DNA of 64,000 bases, taken from assembly GCF_018691265.1 (NCBI RefSeq), contig NW_024881300.1, positions 5,593,546 to 5,657,545 of the forward strand, given 5' to 3'. The stretch is from Tyto alba (lineage: Eukaryota; Chordata; Aves; Strigiformes; Tytonidae). Below the pieces are notes generated by a model. It was given only the letters and a program-made list of their open reading frames with translations. It made no database searches and was not told the DNA's origin. The number at the start of each line of letters is the position of its first letter. Within the stretch, counting starts at the first letter, position 1. Positions 36,503-49,400 of the stretch are shown piece by piece. Both the position numbers and the translations under genes were made by a program.

Positions 36503-38820
36503 TCAGTCAGTATTCTACGGACCTTTCAGGCAAATATTTCTGTTCCTACTCTGATTCCCCACCAAATACAAAATTCAGTTCCTGGTCTGTTCTGAGACAA
36601 ACCCTTCTAGCATATTACCAGCCACCTGAGAGATTCCCAGGATCTCCAACAACAGCAACCCCAAAGTGATCCAGTCATTTGGATTAAATAAACAGAAGAA
36701 ATTAATGATTTTGGACCAGAAGGGAAGCAAAGGCGATTACTGTAACAAGGTCATCCTTTCTACCTTGTCTTGTACAATTCCAGAATTTGGCTAGCAACTT
36801 CTCATACATGATACATATTACACATCTATATCATAAATATTACAATTACTTAGGACAGCAAATAGGAGAAACTACTGTCTGCACATGAATGGATTCGAAA
36901 AATAAAAAGTTCTATGATATGTTCTCAGAGATAGCTTAAAGAACAAAAACTTAAAGAACGTTGTCTTTATGATTTAATTTTAGCATTTATGCAGTTACAA
37001 ATAAGCTGAGACATTCAAAATTGCCATGCTAAGGTATCATAAAGGCTGAGTCAGGACTTACTGCTGCCATCAAAGACCCTGAAAAGTAATCAGAACACAG
37101 TCATTTGTCCTTTGGATGTTGCTTTGGTACTAGCTCACTTAACAGGGTGCAGGGAACCCAACAAAATCAGTGTCTCTGCCAAGGTAAAGTTGAGGGTTTG
37201 GCTTAAATTAACAAAGCATGCCAACAGATACATAAACTTAACTAAACACAAAAGTCTCAATTGAGCTAGAATTTTAAAACAGCCCAAGTGGAGAAGTTTT
37301 CATTTTATATAAAAAAAGGGAAGAAAAAAGTAGTAATTTTGTCATGGGGGGAGTTTCTGAGCCCTCCCTTCACATTGCCAACAAAGAACCCACTGGCATT
37401 CACCAGGAGACCACCCACAGTACATACAGTATATTGGAAATGTCAAGAGCAAGCTGCATGTGAAAATAAAGAATATATATTCCCTATTTCCTGTGAAACA
37501 CTTCAATATGGCATGCATAATGTTTTAAAATTTTCCACTGAAATATTGGCAGTTACTCTGGACCAATCTGGATTGTCACTCAAATGTCAGGACAGAAGGA
37601 GAAAACACCGGGCTAGGTTTTTTCCTTTGCTTTAAACTTTCCCATAATTTTACTGTCAGTCACCACCTCCTTCTAGCTACTAATAGTAGCCCCTAAAAAT
37701 CTGAGAGGCAGCATGAGCATTTCTAAAACCAGCACCCAGCCTACCTAGGGGTAGGCAAGCAGCTGGGTACATTACACTTGTGTGACCTTCTGGCAGCTGG
37801 TCCTCACAGGTCTGAGTTGTCAAATTCCCACTTCCAACACAGAAACTCATTTTTGGAATTGTAAAATAAGGTACTACATGCCACATTGCTATCACACTGG
37901 TATAAGGAAGAGACTTTTCTCTACAAAAAAGATGACAAAGAGCTGATAAGCAAGGGCACATGTGGCTGCACAAATGTAGCCAGACAGTCCAATTCTTGAG
38001 CAGTCAGAATGTTGTTACTGAATTATTTTCCTGAGAAAAATCTTCAGAGGGGCAGTGGTGGGATGCTTTTATCAGATATACACATATATTAATACTAGGC
38101 CACGCAGCAAACTCCATAGGGTGAAGCTGCAAGGCACAAATACGACATCATACTATAAAAAAAATCCTGGTTTACGTTATTTTCCAGTATGGAAAAAACC
38201 AAAATGCAAAAGCACAGAAATTAAATATGCAGGTCATCTGTGTTAATTTGTTGCTCTGACTCAAACCTCTGGATTTTAACACAGAAATGCAAAGCACAGC
38301 TTTATAACATTCCCTGGTAAGCAGCTGCTTTATGAATAACTGGAAGAAACCCTTTATGCTTGGTCACATCACCAGCAGGAGACAACTGGCTTTTCTCATG
38401 TAATACAGGGAATTGCAGCCAGTACTTCATTAAAACACAAGATACTTTGGCAGACATGGCTGCTGAACATTGCTTACTGTTCACATCTGTGGGTAAATGA
38501 CAGCAGGCTGAAACTGTTGCCTTCCACTAAAGAGCAAGTACATGATCCAGTGCAGTTAATCAATAAGATAATGGAATGAATCAATAGCAAAGATTTTTAG
38601 GAGGTCTTAATTAAACAAACACTTGCAGATACAAATGATGTCTTCAATCTATTGATGGTACCAGGGTGAGGGGTTAAACACGAACAAAATCATCAACTTT
38701 ATTTTACCAGCATGTATCCCTCTAAAGTACCATATAGCTTCTCGGCCTCTGCACTGGCCCATCACTGCATCCCTATTCATTTTTACCACTTTGTTACACA
38801 GGCAAATTATATAATAAAGC

Positions 38821-38838
38821 AAAAAAAAAAAAAAAAAA
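38821..38838. repeat. Poly(A) run of 18 bases
   Basis: An uninterrupted A tract, bounded by AATAAAGC and TTACTG. The upstream AATAAA resembles the 3' end of a retroposed transcript, but no recognisable gene or repeat body precedes it and no flanking duplication was found. Confidence 0.85.
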
Positions 38839-41800
38839 TTACTGAACAATTCAAGATGTGACGACAAAGTAGATAAAAGTCACTATTATCCACTGCTATT
38901 TCTTCTCTGCAAAAGGTGCGACTACCTAGCCAGAAGTCTTAATAAAGTCAGTTTCCAGCTGCAAGGTGTACAGTTAGAATAATTAAAGAACACCTAAATT
39001 GATGGACCCATTAATGCAGAAGATCTCCAGTGGGCCTTCTACACAAACATGGTAAGTCGATATTTTTGATTCCCCCAGTGGTACTGTGCTAGGCACTGTT
39101 TTAAAGAGACATCAATCTATGATGTCAGCATTTATCTAATGAACCTTCAAAAATCAATGTCAAGATGGCGGGCTACATGTATGCACCCAATTTGTCTGTT
39201 CTCCAAGGGATACTAGATAAAACAAAAACATTATAAGAGGAGTGAAGACTGACTGTGACCACTCTACCTGACCCTGAAGATGTTAATGGAAGGAGTGAAA
39301 CTTGACCTGGCTGTAGGCACAAACAATAGGTTTCCAAAGACAATAGGCATTCCAAAACCTACTATATAATATGTATGTATAAAACATAGGTATTCCAAAG
39401 AAAAGAACATCAGGTTGCTTAATTCAAGTGCCTCTGAAAGTGCCTTTGTCAGCCTTACAGTACAATGACAAACAGGTGGTTGTTTTTTAAATTACTATAA
39501 TCAGGATTTTTAAGAATAACAAGATTACCTTAGCTATTAATATTCTCGTCCCCATTGCCTGTAGTACTTTTCTTGGCAGAATTCTTGTCTACATCCAACA
39601 GCCAGTGTGCTCAAACCCTTTCACAGCTAGTAGCAAGGAGAGCCATTTAGCTTCACTCAAGCTGTAGATTCTTTTAGCTATTTTGTTGTACATGTTTAGA
39701 CTCAACTTATCCTCACTATTCTATCCACAAGATTCCCTGAAACTGATGTTTTGACACCATATCAGACAGAAAGTAGAGGTCTAAGTTAGCTTCTTCCTCT
39801 CTCTTGTTTGAATAATAAACTGGTTTCTAGTTGCTATGAGGTAGGGCTGCCTCCGGCTTGTAACTAGAGGTGACAGGTACTCTCTAGCAGATGGGCTGTC
39901 TTGTAATCTTTTTCTTTATTCACAGCAACTCTGTCTCTTCCTTCTGTTCAGAGTATTTACTCTTGTTGGTAGCATGTAAACAGTTAGGTATGCCTTAGAC
40001 AGTTCAAAGATGTGTTATGTGGGTGAATTAGTTGTTGCAGGATGCCTGTCTGCCTTCATTCATATGCTTCTTTCAAACGTTCCCATTGCCAGGTTTCTGC
40101 CCAATTAACTGACAATGACAGAGCCCAGTCCTGAGCTTTTCGCATAGAGGAAACCTCCCCTGAATTCAGGAAAAGTCCTCAAGAAGCAGGAAGCTGAGAA
40201 TCAGTCTGAAAATGCCACAACTTCTCCATTGTAAAAATGCTGCATTCTAAATACTTAGTAGACTTGCAAAATGCTTACACTCTCTTATCAAAATACAAAG
40301 CATGTAATTTAACTCCTTTCATAAACTTTGTGTTTCTCAGTGCTACCCGTGAGTTCAAATTAATTCAGATTTTCTTCACATATAAAAATTACACAGAAAA
40401 ATTTCCTTAAATATGTGTATTCTATGAAAACTAGAGCATCACTGATAAACAGGACAGCTTCTACAAAATACTGTCATCTCACAACATGTACACTAATATT
40501 TCATAATGGCTTTTTTTTCTTTACCCGTCTGTTGTAGAAGCACTGCTGATTTGTCTTTACTCACAGCTAATACTGTGGAGCCAAGTTTTCTGTTTGATGC
40601 AATCACATGAGGACTGAATTTGATTGCTGACACTTTGGCAAATGTAGCTGGGTTTTGTATTTTAATACTAACAATGTTCAACTTGGCTCCTCTTGGGAAA
40701 ACTAGTTCCCTGTAGAATGAAGTTGCCCTCCACATAAACATACACTCCTGAATGTTTATGAAATATTCTTTTATTTTTCTTCATGCAAGTGCAATTTTCA
40801 AAACTGCCCAAACACTTTTGGTGCAACCCCTCATTAACCTTCCTAGGGATTCTGTATTTAATTGTATTTATTTTACCACCCTTCTTTTATTAAACTGAAT
40901 GCAATTCAGTTTTCAAAAATAAGCATGCAAATTAATTTTAAAAATTATTATTCAGTTCTTCAGAGAGTTGTCTTTTATAGATATCTAATTCTATAACCAG
41001 CATGGCAACACAGCATTTGCTGTGCAAAATGCACCACCAGCCAAATAAGTAATAATGCAGCAGTTAGCTCACATTTTTAGTGGCACAAGAGAAGAAATTT
41101 TCCTATACTTTATAGCACCTACTTTACTCTGATTTTTCAGAATGTTATGACAGGTTTCCTAATGTTATGTAAATGAGGATAAAGATTATGGTCTACTGCT
41201 GTTGGCTAAAAAAAATAAATAAAAATCAAATTCATAAAAGTCAATAGATATCTTATACATATTCTACCAGTTAATTTTACTAGGTAATATTATTGTCTTC
41301 TACTTCATACTTGAGTATTTCCTAGTGCAAGTATTTTAATTTTACATTCAGAGTTTTCATTCTCTGGGGGATGCCACTAAAGTCATGTGCCTCCATGGCA
41401 CTTTGTCAGGTTAACTTATTAATAAAAACTTCAGTGGAAAGACTGAATGGGACTTAAGCATTAACCAAGTGAAAAAATTCATTTTATAAAGAAACACTTG
41501 CAGAAGGTATATTTTGCATTATACATCCATATCTAGCAATTGTTGAAGATTAAATTTGTCCCGAAGTCCTCATTTTACAAATGGTAGGACATGCAGGCAC
41601 ATGTCTTTGTGAACCTAAGCCTGAGCAACTACATATTTGCACAAAAATAGGTCACCATTGACAGTATAGCGCCCCAAATATTATGCTAGAATATTCGCTA
41701 ATAGCTCAGAATGCCTGCAAAAATGACCAACTATTCTTTAGGAAGTGTTAAGATCCTCCTTCACGATAACCCGTGAACTGAGTGGTCTCAGTTTTTCTTG

Positions 41801-43996
41801 AGAGATCTTTGCAAAGCAAATCTAGACTTAAATTATTACACTGTTGCCATTTTAATATGTGTGATTCATATTCTTGTTGAAAAGGTTGAACTGAAACTCT
41901 AGCCAGACACAGCGTGTGTGCTATGGTCTTCGGAAGCATGTTATAAACACAATCTAAAATCAATAGCAAGAAACAATTACAGCATCTGAATACCATTTGG
42001 GTGAAATAAGCTGATGGTGGTGAAGCAACCAGCAGATGTATGTCAATACTTGCAACAAAGCATTCTACAGCGTTTGCACAAAGAAGGGTTGAGTAAATAT
42101 CAATAAAGCAACTCCTACTACAAACAGTAAAAATGATAAAATCAATATTATAAAATAAAAAGTTAGCACATAGATGAACTCTGTGATCTAGGCAGTGCTG
42201 TGTTAGGAGTGCTTCTAAGTTCTGGGATCACAGTAAAGGAACAGACAGTGGCTGAATTTGTCCAGTGCTCTGATTAATCAAGAAACCAAAGCATACAACA
42301 AATGGTATGCAAACGCTGTACCACAGAAATTCATACAAAAATGTATTTCTGTCCTACAGCAGGAGGAATCACATATCTACAGCACCTGCAAGTCCTGTGC
42401 ACTGTCAAGAATCCATCTAATAGCCCACAACATGCTGCATGCTGCCAGCACTGTCTGCTTAATGGGGAGACCCTGAAGGACTTCACATTTGACCATGAAA
42501 AAGGATAGATTAAGAAAAAATTACCCATTCTTGCCAAAAATTTATATGAAAACATCAAATCTCAGTAAATTCTTTAAAAACCCAACAACTAAAAGGGTAA
42601 AACTGTGAGTGACAGCCCATCTGCAAGATGCTGTCTGTAGCTCTGACCTGCATTTAAAACAGGGCTGTTTAGCCTTTTGAGCACCTAAAGTTGGTTCTGT
42701 TGTTTGCATTTCATAGAAACTACTTTTGAAAGTAAACAAGAACCTTTAGTGAATTATTTAGCATACAAATAAACCAGCAAAGAAGCCTAAGTAGGCCAAT
42801 ATGAACTAACTGGATTGAAATATTCATCTGTAAATAACTTTTCAATCTGCTGCTTTCTCGTACAAATACTACATGGAACATTAGACACAACTAGCTTCTA
42901 GGGATATTTAGGCTCACTGGAGAGCAATTTTTATGTCTACTGGCATCTGTGGGTAGTGATATGGACTGACTGTTAATATAACCAACATAAAATTTATGTG
43001 AACACTCACTGCAATAGCAACACACTGTCAGACAGCTGGTGGTTGATGCGTAGCACATGCGGATTTTATATGCACTGTGTAAACTAACCTTTGCAATAAA
43101 GATTTAGCAGGTTTATTAGTTTAGGAAATCGCTATAATTAAGGATAATTCATAATGGCCGCTTATCCACTCTATAGCAATAGCTGCTTTAATTTAGACTC
43201 TGTTTCTTTGAGCCATAAATAAGTGTGCTGATATCTTCTGCACAGATGTGGCATTCAACCTGTTCAAGTTGGTTGAGTTTTGCTTGTGCTTTAATCAAAA
43301 GAATTAGTAGATAAGTCCATAAAATGCACTTTGCTTGAAATAAATTAGCAAGAAATGCAGTTTGGAAGTTCTGAAACTCTACTAGTAGCTCCTTTTTGGG
43401 AGGAGGGAGTAGAACACAGAAATTTTCCACAAAAAAGTCATACACTATATGGTCATAGATCTGACCTGAGATAGAATACCAGATTTGCATAATTAATCAT
43501 AGGAAAAAGAGATATGTCTGTGACCTATGTGTATTCTTTACAATCTATTCAGTTTGTAATTGAGGGTTTGACCTTTGTGAGCCCTTCTAGTAACACTGTG
43601 ACTTTCCTCCTTTTGTGCACCACCCAAGGCTTCTCTGCAGAAGCATACCTATGGTATCTCTTTACTTCAATTCCTATTAATAATTCCTGTGAAACAATTC
43701 CTTGTGTCCACACTGCTTACTCAGTGGAAAGAACTTTTCCTGATTTTTCAGCCACCTCATGTTCTAACTGGTTGGAAACACTCTGGATCTCTCTAACCAA
43801 ACACCCACAAAGCTGGTTTTCTTTCCATTCCCTCCCCTTGGACCAAATTATATAGTCTCAGCTTCGCTGCTACACAGTCACTCAATATCATCACTCCTGA
43901 GGAACAGAGAGGGATTTTGCCCTTTCTAGGACCTACATGAGGCACACAGAGCGAATACCACGGGCCTAAGTGGGTCAGCAGGCTGAAGCACGCCTT

Positions 43997-44035
43997 GCTG
44001 GGGCTCGGCCGAGGGGCTCACTGGTGAGCCCCAGC
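43997..44035. repeat. GC-rich nested inverted repeat
   Basis: Outer arms GCTGGGGCTC (43997-44006) and GAGCCCCAGC (44026-44035) are exact complements. An inner pair GGGGCTCAC (44013-44021) and GTGAGCCCC (44024-44032) is also perfect, with a 2-nt centre. The two pairings compete for the same right arm. The surrounding 150 bp are unusually GC- and CpG-rich for this window. Confidence 0.85.
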
Positions 44036-45223
44036 CACCGTTCCTGGGGTCTTCCTCAGCACCATAAACGGCGGGACTTGTCACAGGTTTTTAAAGTGAA
44101 CACTCTTGTGAGTAGCAGTAGGAAGAGCCCATTTCTTTCCAGCAATTAATTTACTAAAAGATCGCTCTGTGGTATATTTAACCAGGGTTTTCAGCTAGGT
44201 GGCCCTATTCCAGAATTCCCCATTCTCCTCCTTATCTAAGTTACGAATTGTTGTCCAATGCTTCGCAGTGAGTTTCCACTTCACCGCCTCATGATAAGGG
44301 CCATCTTTGCGCACACACACACCTACCCCAGATGTACACCTATATGATTCTAACAGAGCAGAGGCCTCAGTTGGAGTAACAGTCTGGTAAAGAGTACAGT
44401 ATATGGTGTACCATGCTGAAGGTTTGTAGGAAAGGGAAGAATGTAACTGTACAATTATTAGGGAGGATATTTGAGGGAACAAATATCATAAACAATGTAA
44501 TAAATATCATAAATAACTGTCCTATATTACTTTCCCCTACACATCTGCTTGTGGTCACTACTGGAGAGGCATACTCAGCCAGAGGGATCCTTATACTTCC
44601 TCTGCATGCATCTGTACTTTTGTGCAATGCAAAAATATTGTAACTTGCTATCATTCTGATGCAGAAATGCTTGACTTATTGAAGTGTCATACCCAGATAC
44701 AATACAAGTACTGGCTCTCCACAGGCATTCTTAGTAGAAACTTTCCACAGATTACGAATCATGAACTATCATCACAAAGGCCTACAATAACTGACACATC
44801 AAATTACCTTTTTTTACAAAAAAATCTGCTACATTTGCCACTTGTCACCCCATTAGTACTTTCTGTAGACAATGACTACGGGCCTACCCAACTAAGAAAT
44901 AATGATTTGAGGTGTCTATCAGAAAATTTTTAATAAGATGGTTGATTCAGCAGCTTGAACTATCAAATGATCACAAGTTTAGAAGTAAATATAATCCAAA
45001 TTTTCCTGATTCCAAATTATGCTTCTTCCCTTTCTTTGGGAGAACCCTAGATCAGAATGCCCAGTAAAAAATTTGGATTTTGAGCTTCGCAGCAGATGGC
45101 TAAGTATAACTGCTTAAAGTATTATTTCCTTATGTATAAAGAAAAAAGTCTGGAGTGTTATGGAAAACTATCTAGCCTTATAGGTCTCCTGCCACACAAT
45201 TACTAATATACTGCCTTTTCAGG

Positions 45224-45238
45224 GTGTGTGTGTGTGTG
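45224..45238. repeat. Short (GT)n microsatellite
   Basis: Fifteen bases of alternating G and T following TTTTCAGG. It is a minor simple repeat. Confidence 0.85.
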
Positions 45239-46200
45239 GCAATCTACATTTTTTTCCATTTAGATTTTGTAGAAATTGCAAAAGTGACAGTAAAGTGACA
45301 TAAACTCACATAGTGGCATGGCAGTCAGTGGAACACAGTAAATATTCACTAGCTGGAATCAAGTCAGTTGAAATTCTTTTCCTGGACTGTACTCAGTTTT
45401 CCCATCAGCCCAACTTACACTTTGCCTGAAGAATGTGTACCAGACAAAGCACTGGATCTAGGAGTTTAGCATGGGCCTTCTCTAAAAAGGAGAAGATACA
45501 CCTTTTTTTTAAAAGAAGAAAATACAACAAACTAGAAGTAATCTGCTTGCAATCGCCAAGAAAATGAATGATAATAATCGTTAACAGAGATTAACAGAGA
45601 GATGTAGTAATCATCATACATGCTCAATTTCAGGTTATCTGAATTTATCATTTTCAATATCCTGATGACAAATTACCTCATCATTCTACTTATTTCCAGT
45701 CCAATCTGAAGAGGTATTCATTGTGAGATTCATACTTCGTTAATAAAAAGAACTTGGCTAAACAACATATTAAGTTTGTAGGCTATAAAATAGTGCTGGA
45801 CCTCAGATTGCAGAAGCAGGTTCAACCAGACTATGGCTTTAGCTTTGCATCATCAAACACTCAGGCTAAAAATGTAAGTCTTGAATGCAAAATGTATTTA
45901 CTAGCAAAATCTGTAGGGTTAACAAAGATCAATTCAAGAACACAATTCCTAAAGTCTTTAAAAAGTTTCTATTACACCAATGTGCACAAAGGTGACATAT
46001 ATTTAAAAACATGTCATTCAACAACAGCAGTGTTTATATTGTATATCATGCACATATTTTATATATGCATAGATTATGCATCAGTCAGGGACTGATCAAC
46101 ATAGCTTCAAAATTCTTTTCATGGGAAAGGTATGGACTTATAAATGGAAAAAATTCAGAACACTTAGGCAAAACGAACATTATTTAAAGAAATGTGAGCA

Positions 46201-46414
46201 TTAGAAACACAGATATCCCATTATCAGTTTTCTAAAGTATATTATAATATGTTGAATCGCTACATTCAATTTTTTCATGGGTGTGTGGAAGAGAGTATAA
46301 AAAATGTCTTCCAATTCCCTTTGCAAATCAATGAGGCAGTAAAGCACAGCTACTGCTTTAGCACCATTCAAAGCACAAGAATTGCAGTCATTATGTATGT
46401 TCTGAGTAAAGGCA
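46201..46414 (-). other. Open stretch behind a strong splice acceptor, gene unidentified
   Basis: On the minus strand the pyrimidine tract TTTTCCTTCTCTTTTTGTAG ends at 46415 and is followed by 70 open codons to a TAA at 46201-46203. The same frame is open upstream to an ATG at 46581 (126 codons in all), which makes it the longest ATG-started frame outside the CR1 copies. Part of the translation reads LYCLIDLQRELEDIF, a plausible amphipathic helix. No good splice donor was seen and no AATAAA was located, so it could be a chance frame behind a cryptic acceptor. No protein family was recognised. Confidence 0.22.
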
Positions 46415-49400
46415 CTACAAAAAGAGAAGGAAAATAGGAAACAAATATTTCTTTTTAAAAATATTTCTAAGTGGTGACAGAAAATAACTGTATTTTCCTT
46501 CCCCAACTCAGAGCCAAGATTAGAATGGAAATGGGAGAGATGAGCTCTAGAGCTAGAAGTTTTGCTGTCAATGCAAGACACCTTTTGGCAGTATCCTCTT
46601 GCTCTCTGGGTTCTGACTAATATGTTTTGAATGACATAAAAGCTCCTCCATTAGCATTCAGTTCAACCAACATGAGCAATTGACTATAGAAGAGAATTGC
46701 TTTGCCAATGGCATATTGCATATAAACTGAGTGAAAAAGTAAATCTCTGTGCCAGAGGAAATTTTGAAATTTCCATTGCTTTTTTTATAAATTGTATTTT
46801 TTTTTTTTTACCTAATAATGCCCAAATAATTCCAAATTGCAATGTTTGCTCTGATTTGTAGAACTGAGCTGAAATATTTGTTTTTTAGTCAGTAAAATAG
46901 TAAACTGTATTCTTCATGGTGACCATATATCTTGATGGGAGTTGTATCAGGTGAGCCTGATGCTCACATTCACACTATAGTCAACATCCCTTATGGGAGA
47001 CTACATCTCTTATAATTTATTCAGCAGTTATTCAACTCCTACAGGCCACACTACATGGATTTATCTTGCAAAGTTCAAAATACATCAAAGATATACTATT
47101 TTTGCCAAGAAGCTGAACAATCAGAACAAAATGGGAGTTTAATCTACACTTCTAGAAGACAGTTTCAAACCACATAAACTGAAATGTTTTTGAATAATCA
47201 GAAACCTGAACTATTATACTTCTGATCAAACTCATACAAAATTAAACAGATTTTGTTTTAATAAAACAGAGATTATTTACCATGGAAAGCTTTATCTTTG
47301 TAAAAATTGCACTTTTTGGTGAAAAAGCATTTGACCTTAATTTTGATCAGCTCAAATAATTGTAACTCAGCAAAAGTATGGTAAAATGGAAAGAATTAGG
47401 CTATTTCTTATCAATTATAAAAATTTCACAGTATTTTCTGCATCTTTATTAAATAAATAATTATTGGACTTAAATAACACATGAATCTTAATCTCTGCTT
47501 TAAAAAGGCTCTCCTGTCAAGATTGCAACAGAAATACAAACCCTACCTGATCAAAAACAGAAGCTGAAAACACATTAGAAATGGTCTTTTAGAATCTAAA
47601 AATGTATGTTAATAATGATTGGGGGGGAAGGGGGGAAGCATAATCTTTAACACTTGTGAGATAAACTAATATATATTTAATCTAAATTTATAAATATCTA
47701 TCTACGCTTTTCTCCTGACTTTTTTTTTTTTTTTAACTTTAAAACTGTTCTCTAAGTACTCCATACAGTGCTGTAACAATCAGAAAGAATCAGAAGAAAA
47801 CCCTTATACTAAGCTAAAATGGCTACAAATGATTCCTGACAAAGGCAAAATTTGTTATAGCCTTGGACAAGGAAAAGCAAGCAGACCAAGAAAAAGGACC
47901 CACTTGTATAGGCTGGTATATAGCAACAGAAGACCTGTGAGCAATGGAAGGCTTGTCTGAATGAGGACTCTACTAGGCAAAAGGAAAAAAAAAATACAAC
48001 AAAACCAACAGAAAAGGCTAAAGTAGTGCAGGAATGTAAGGGGGAAGATCCTTGTGGCTACAGATATTTTGACTTAAGCCTGAAAAGCATTCTGTAAATG
48101 AAGAACTTTGGACGGGGGGGGGAAAGGCAGAAAGTAAGTTTCAAAGTCTCTTTATTAAGGTTTGCTCTGTGCTTCAAGTAAGATACAGCAATGGAAAAGC
48201 AAGGTAGACATTTGCTAAATAGTTTGAAAGTGCTGGTAATGATGACCAGTGTATCTTACTGCACAAAAGGTCATTATGTTTCTTGTCATTACTGGGACTG
48301 GTTCCTGAGGTAACCCAAACTCATATTCTTCAGGACCTGCAGAGGAGGACATCCTCAGAAAAAGAAAATGTTCATGCCACAGCAGCACAGGAAGAGGGTG
48401 TCTGGAGAAAGGTCAGCACAGATCATGTGGGTGGATGCCAAATGTTCCACCATGTCCCTCCTTGCACAAATCATCCAGAAAACCTGTGCCCAACACTATG
48501 CCAGAGACAAAGATTAAAAAGGAGACTTTTTAGAGTAGAGTAGAGTATGAAATTAATACTTACATAGGGTTTGTATGTGATTTATATGAGTGCTCAGCAA
48601 GGAAGTTGGGATTGGCACTTGGGGCTGAGCATCAGACCTGTTGCATCCCGCTGCTTTCCAGCTCAGTCAAGGTATTTGAGTGAAAGGAATAGGTACTGTT
48701 TCAGTGCACTGCAGTTGCTATTCAGAGGCTGGTGGTGTGGAAATGAATTGAAGATACAAAAATGCACTTCCAGTTTGGAAGAAAAAAGGAAAAAAAACAT
48801 GGACAAATAATCCTGAGCATGTAGGATGTGAGGGTGGCAGTTCTTTTTGCTCTCTATTCCAGGGATCAAAATGACTTCAGATTGCCTCCAAAGGACAGTT
48901 TCTTAAAAGTGAGAGCCAGTGGCCAGACTGAGAAGAAAGGAGGGAAAATAGAGTTTATAAACTAAACAAACTAAAAACCCAAGCACATCATCTGCCTTTG
49001 GTTGTAACTCATTTATTTCCTGAGAAATTAACTTCAAATTATTAAATATGAACAATGAAAAGAAGGTCACTAGGAGTGACTGAATTCAGAAGTGGTCTTC
49101 AAGGTTAGATTACATCCCTTTGTTTCAAACAAATAATGATATCTTTAGTGCTTTTTTTGTTTAAGTTTCTAAAAAATATTTTAAAAACTGCAAGTCACTA
49201 CTCTTTCAGAAGCAGAATTGCATTTGCAGTTGGAATTAACACATTCTTGAACATAATAAACAGCAAAGGGTTTGGTACTGATTTTTGGCATCTATGGTTG
49301 ACTGCAACATCTAAAATACAGTATTTTCAAAAGCAGAATGTATTTGTTAAATCACAAGTTTCTTGATTTGATTTGCAGATGGGGACCTCTATTGGTATAA

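Noticed and set aside
38734..38752. Similarity to the 5' end of U2 snRNA (ATAGCTTCTCGGCCTCTG)
   Set aside because: Only about 17 bases match. The following U2 sequence is absent and there is no snRNA promoter element, so it is probably coincidence.
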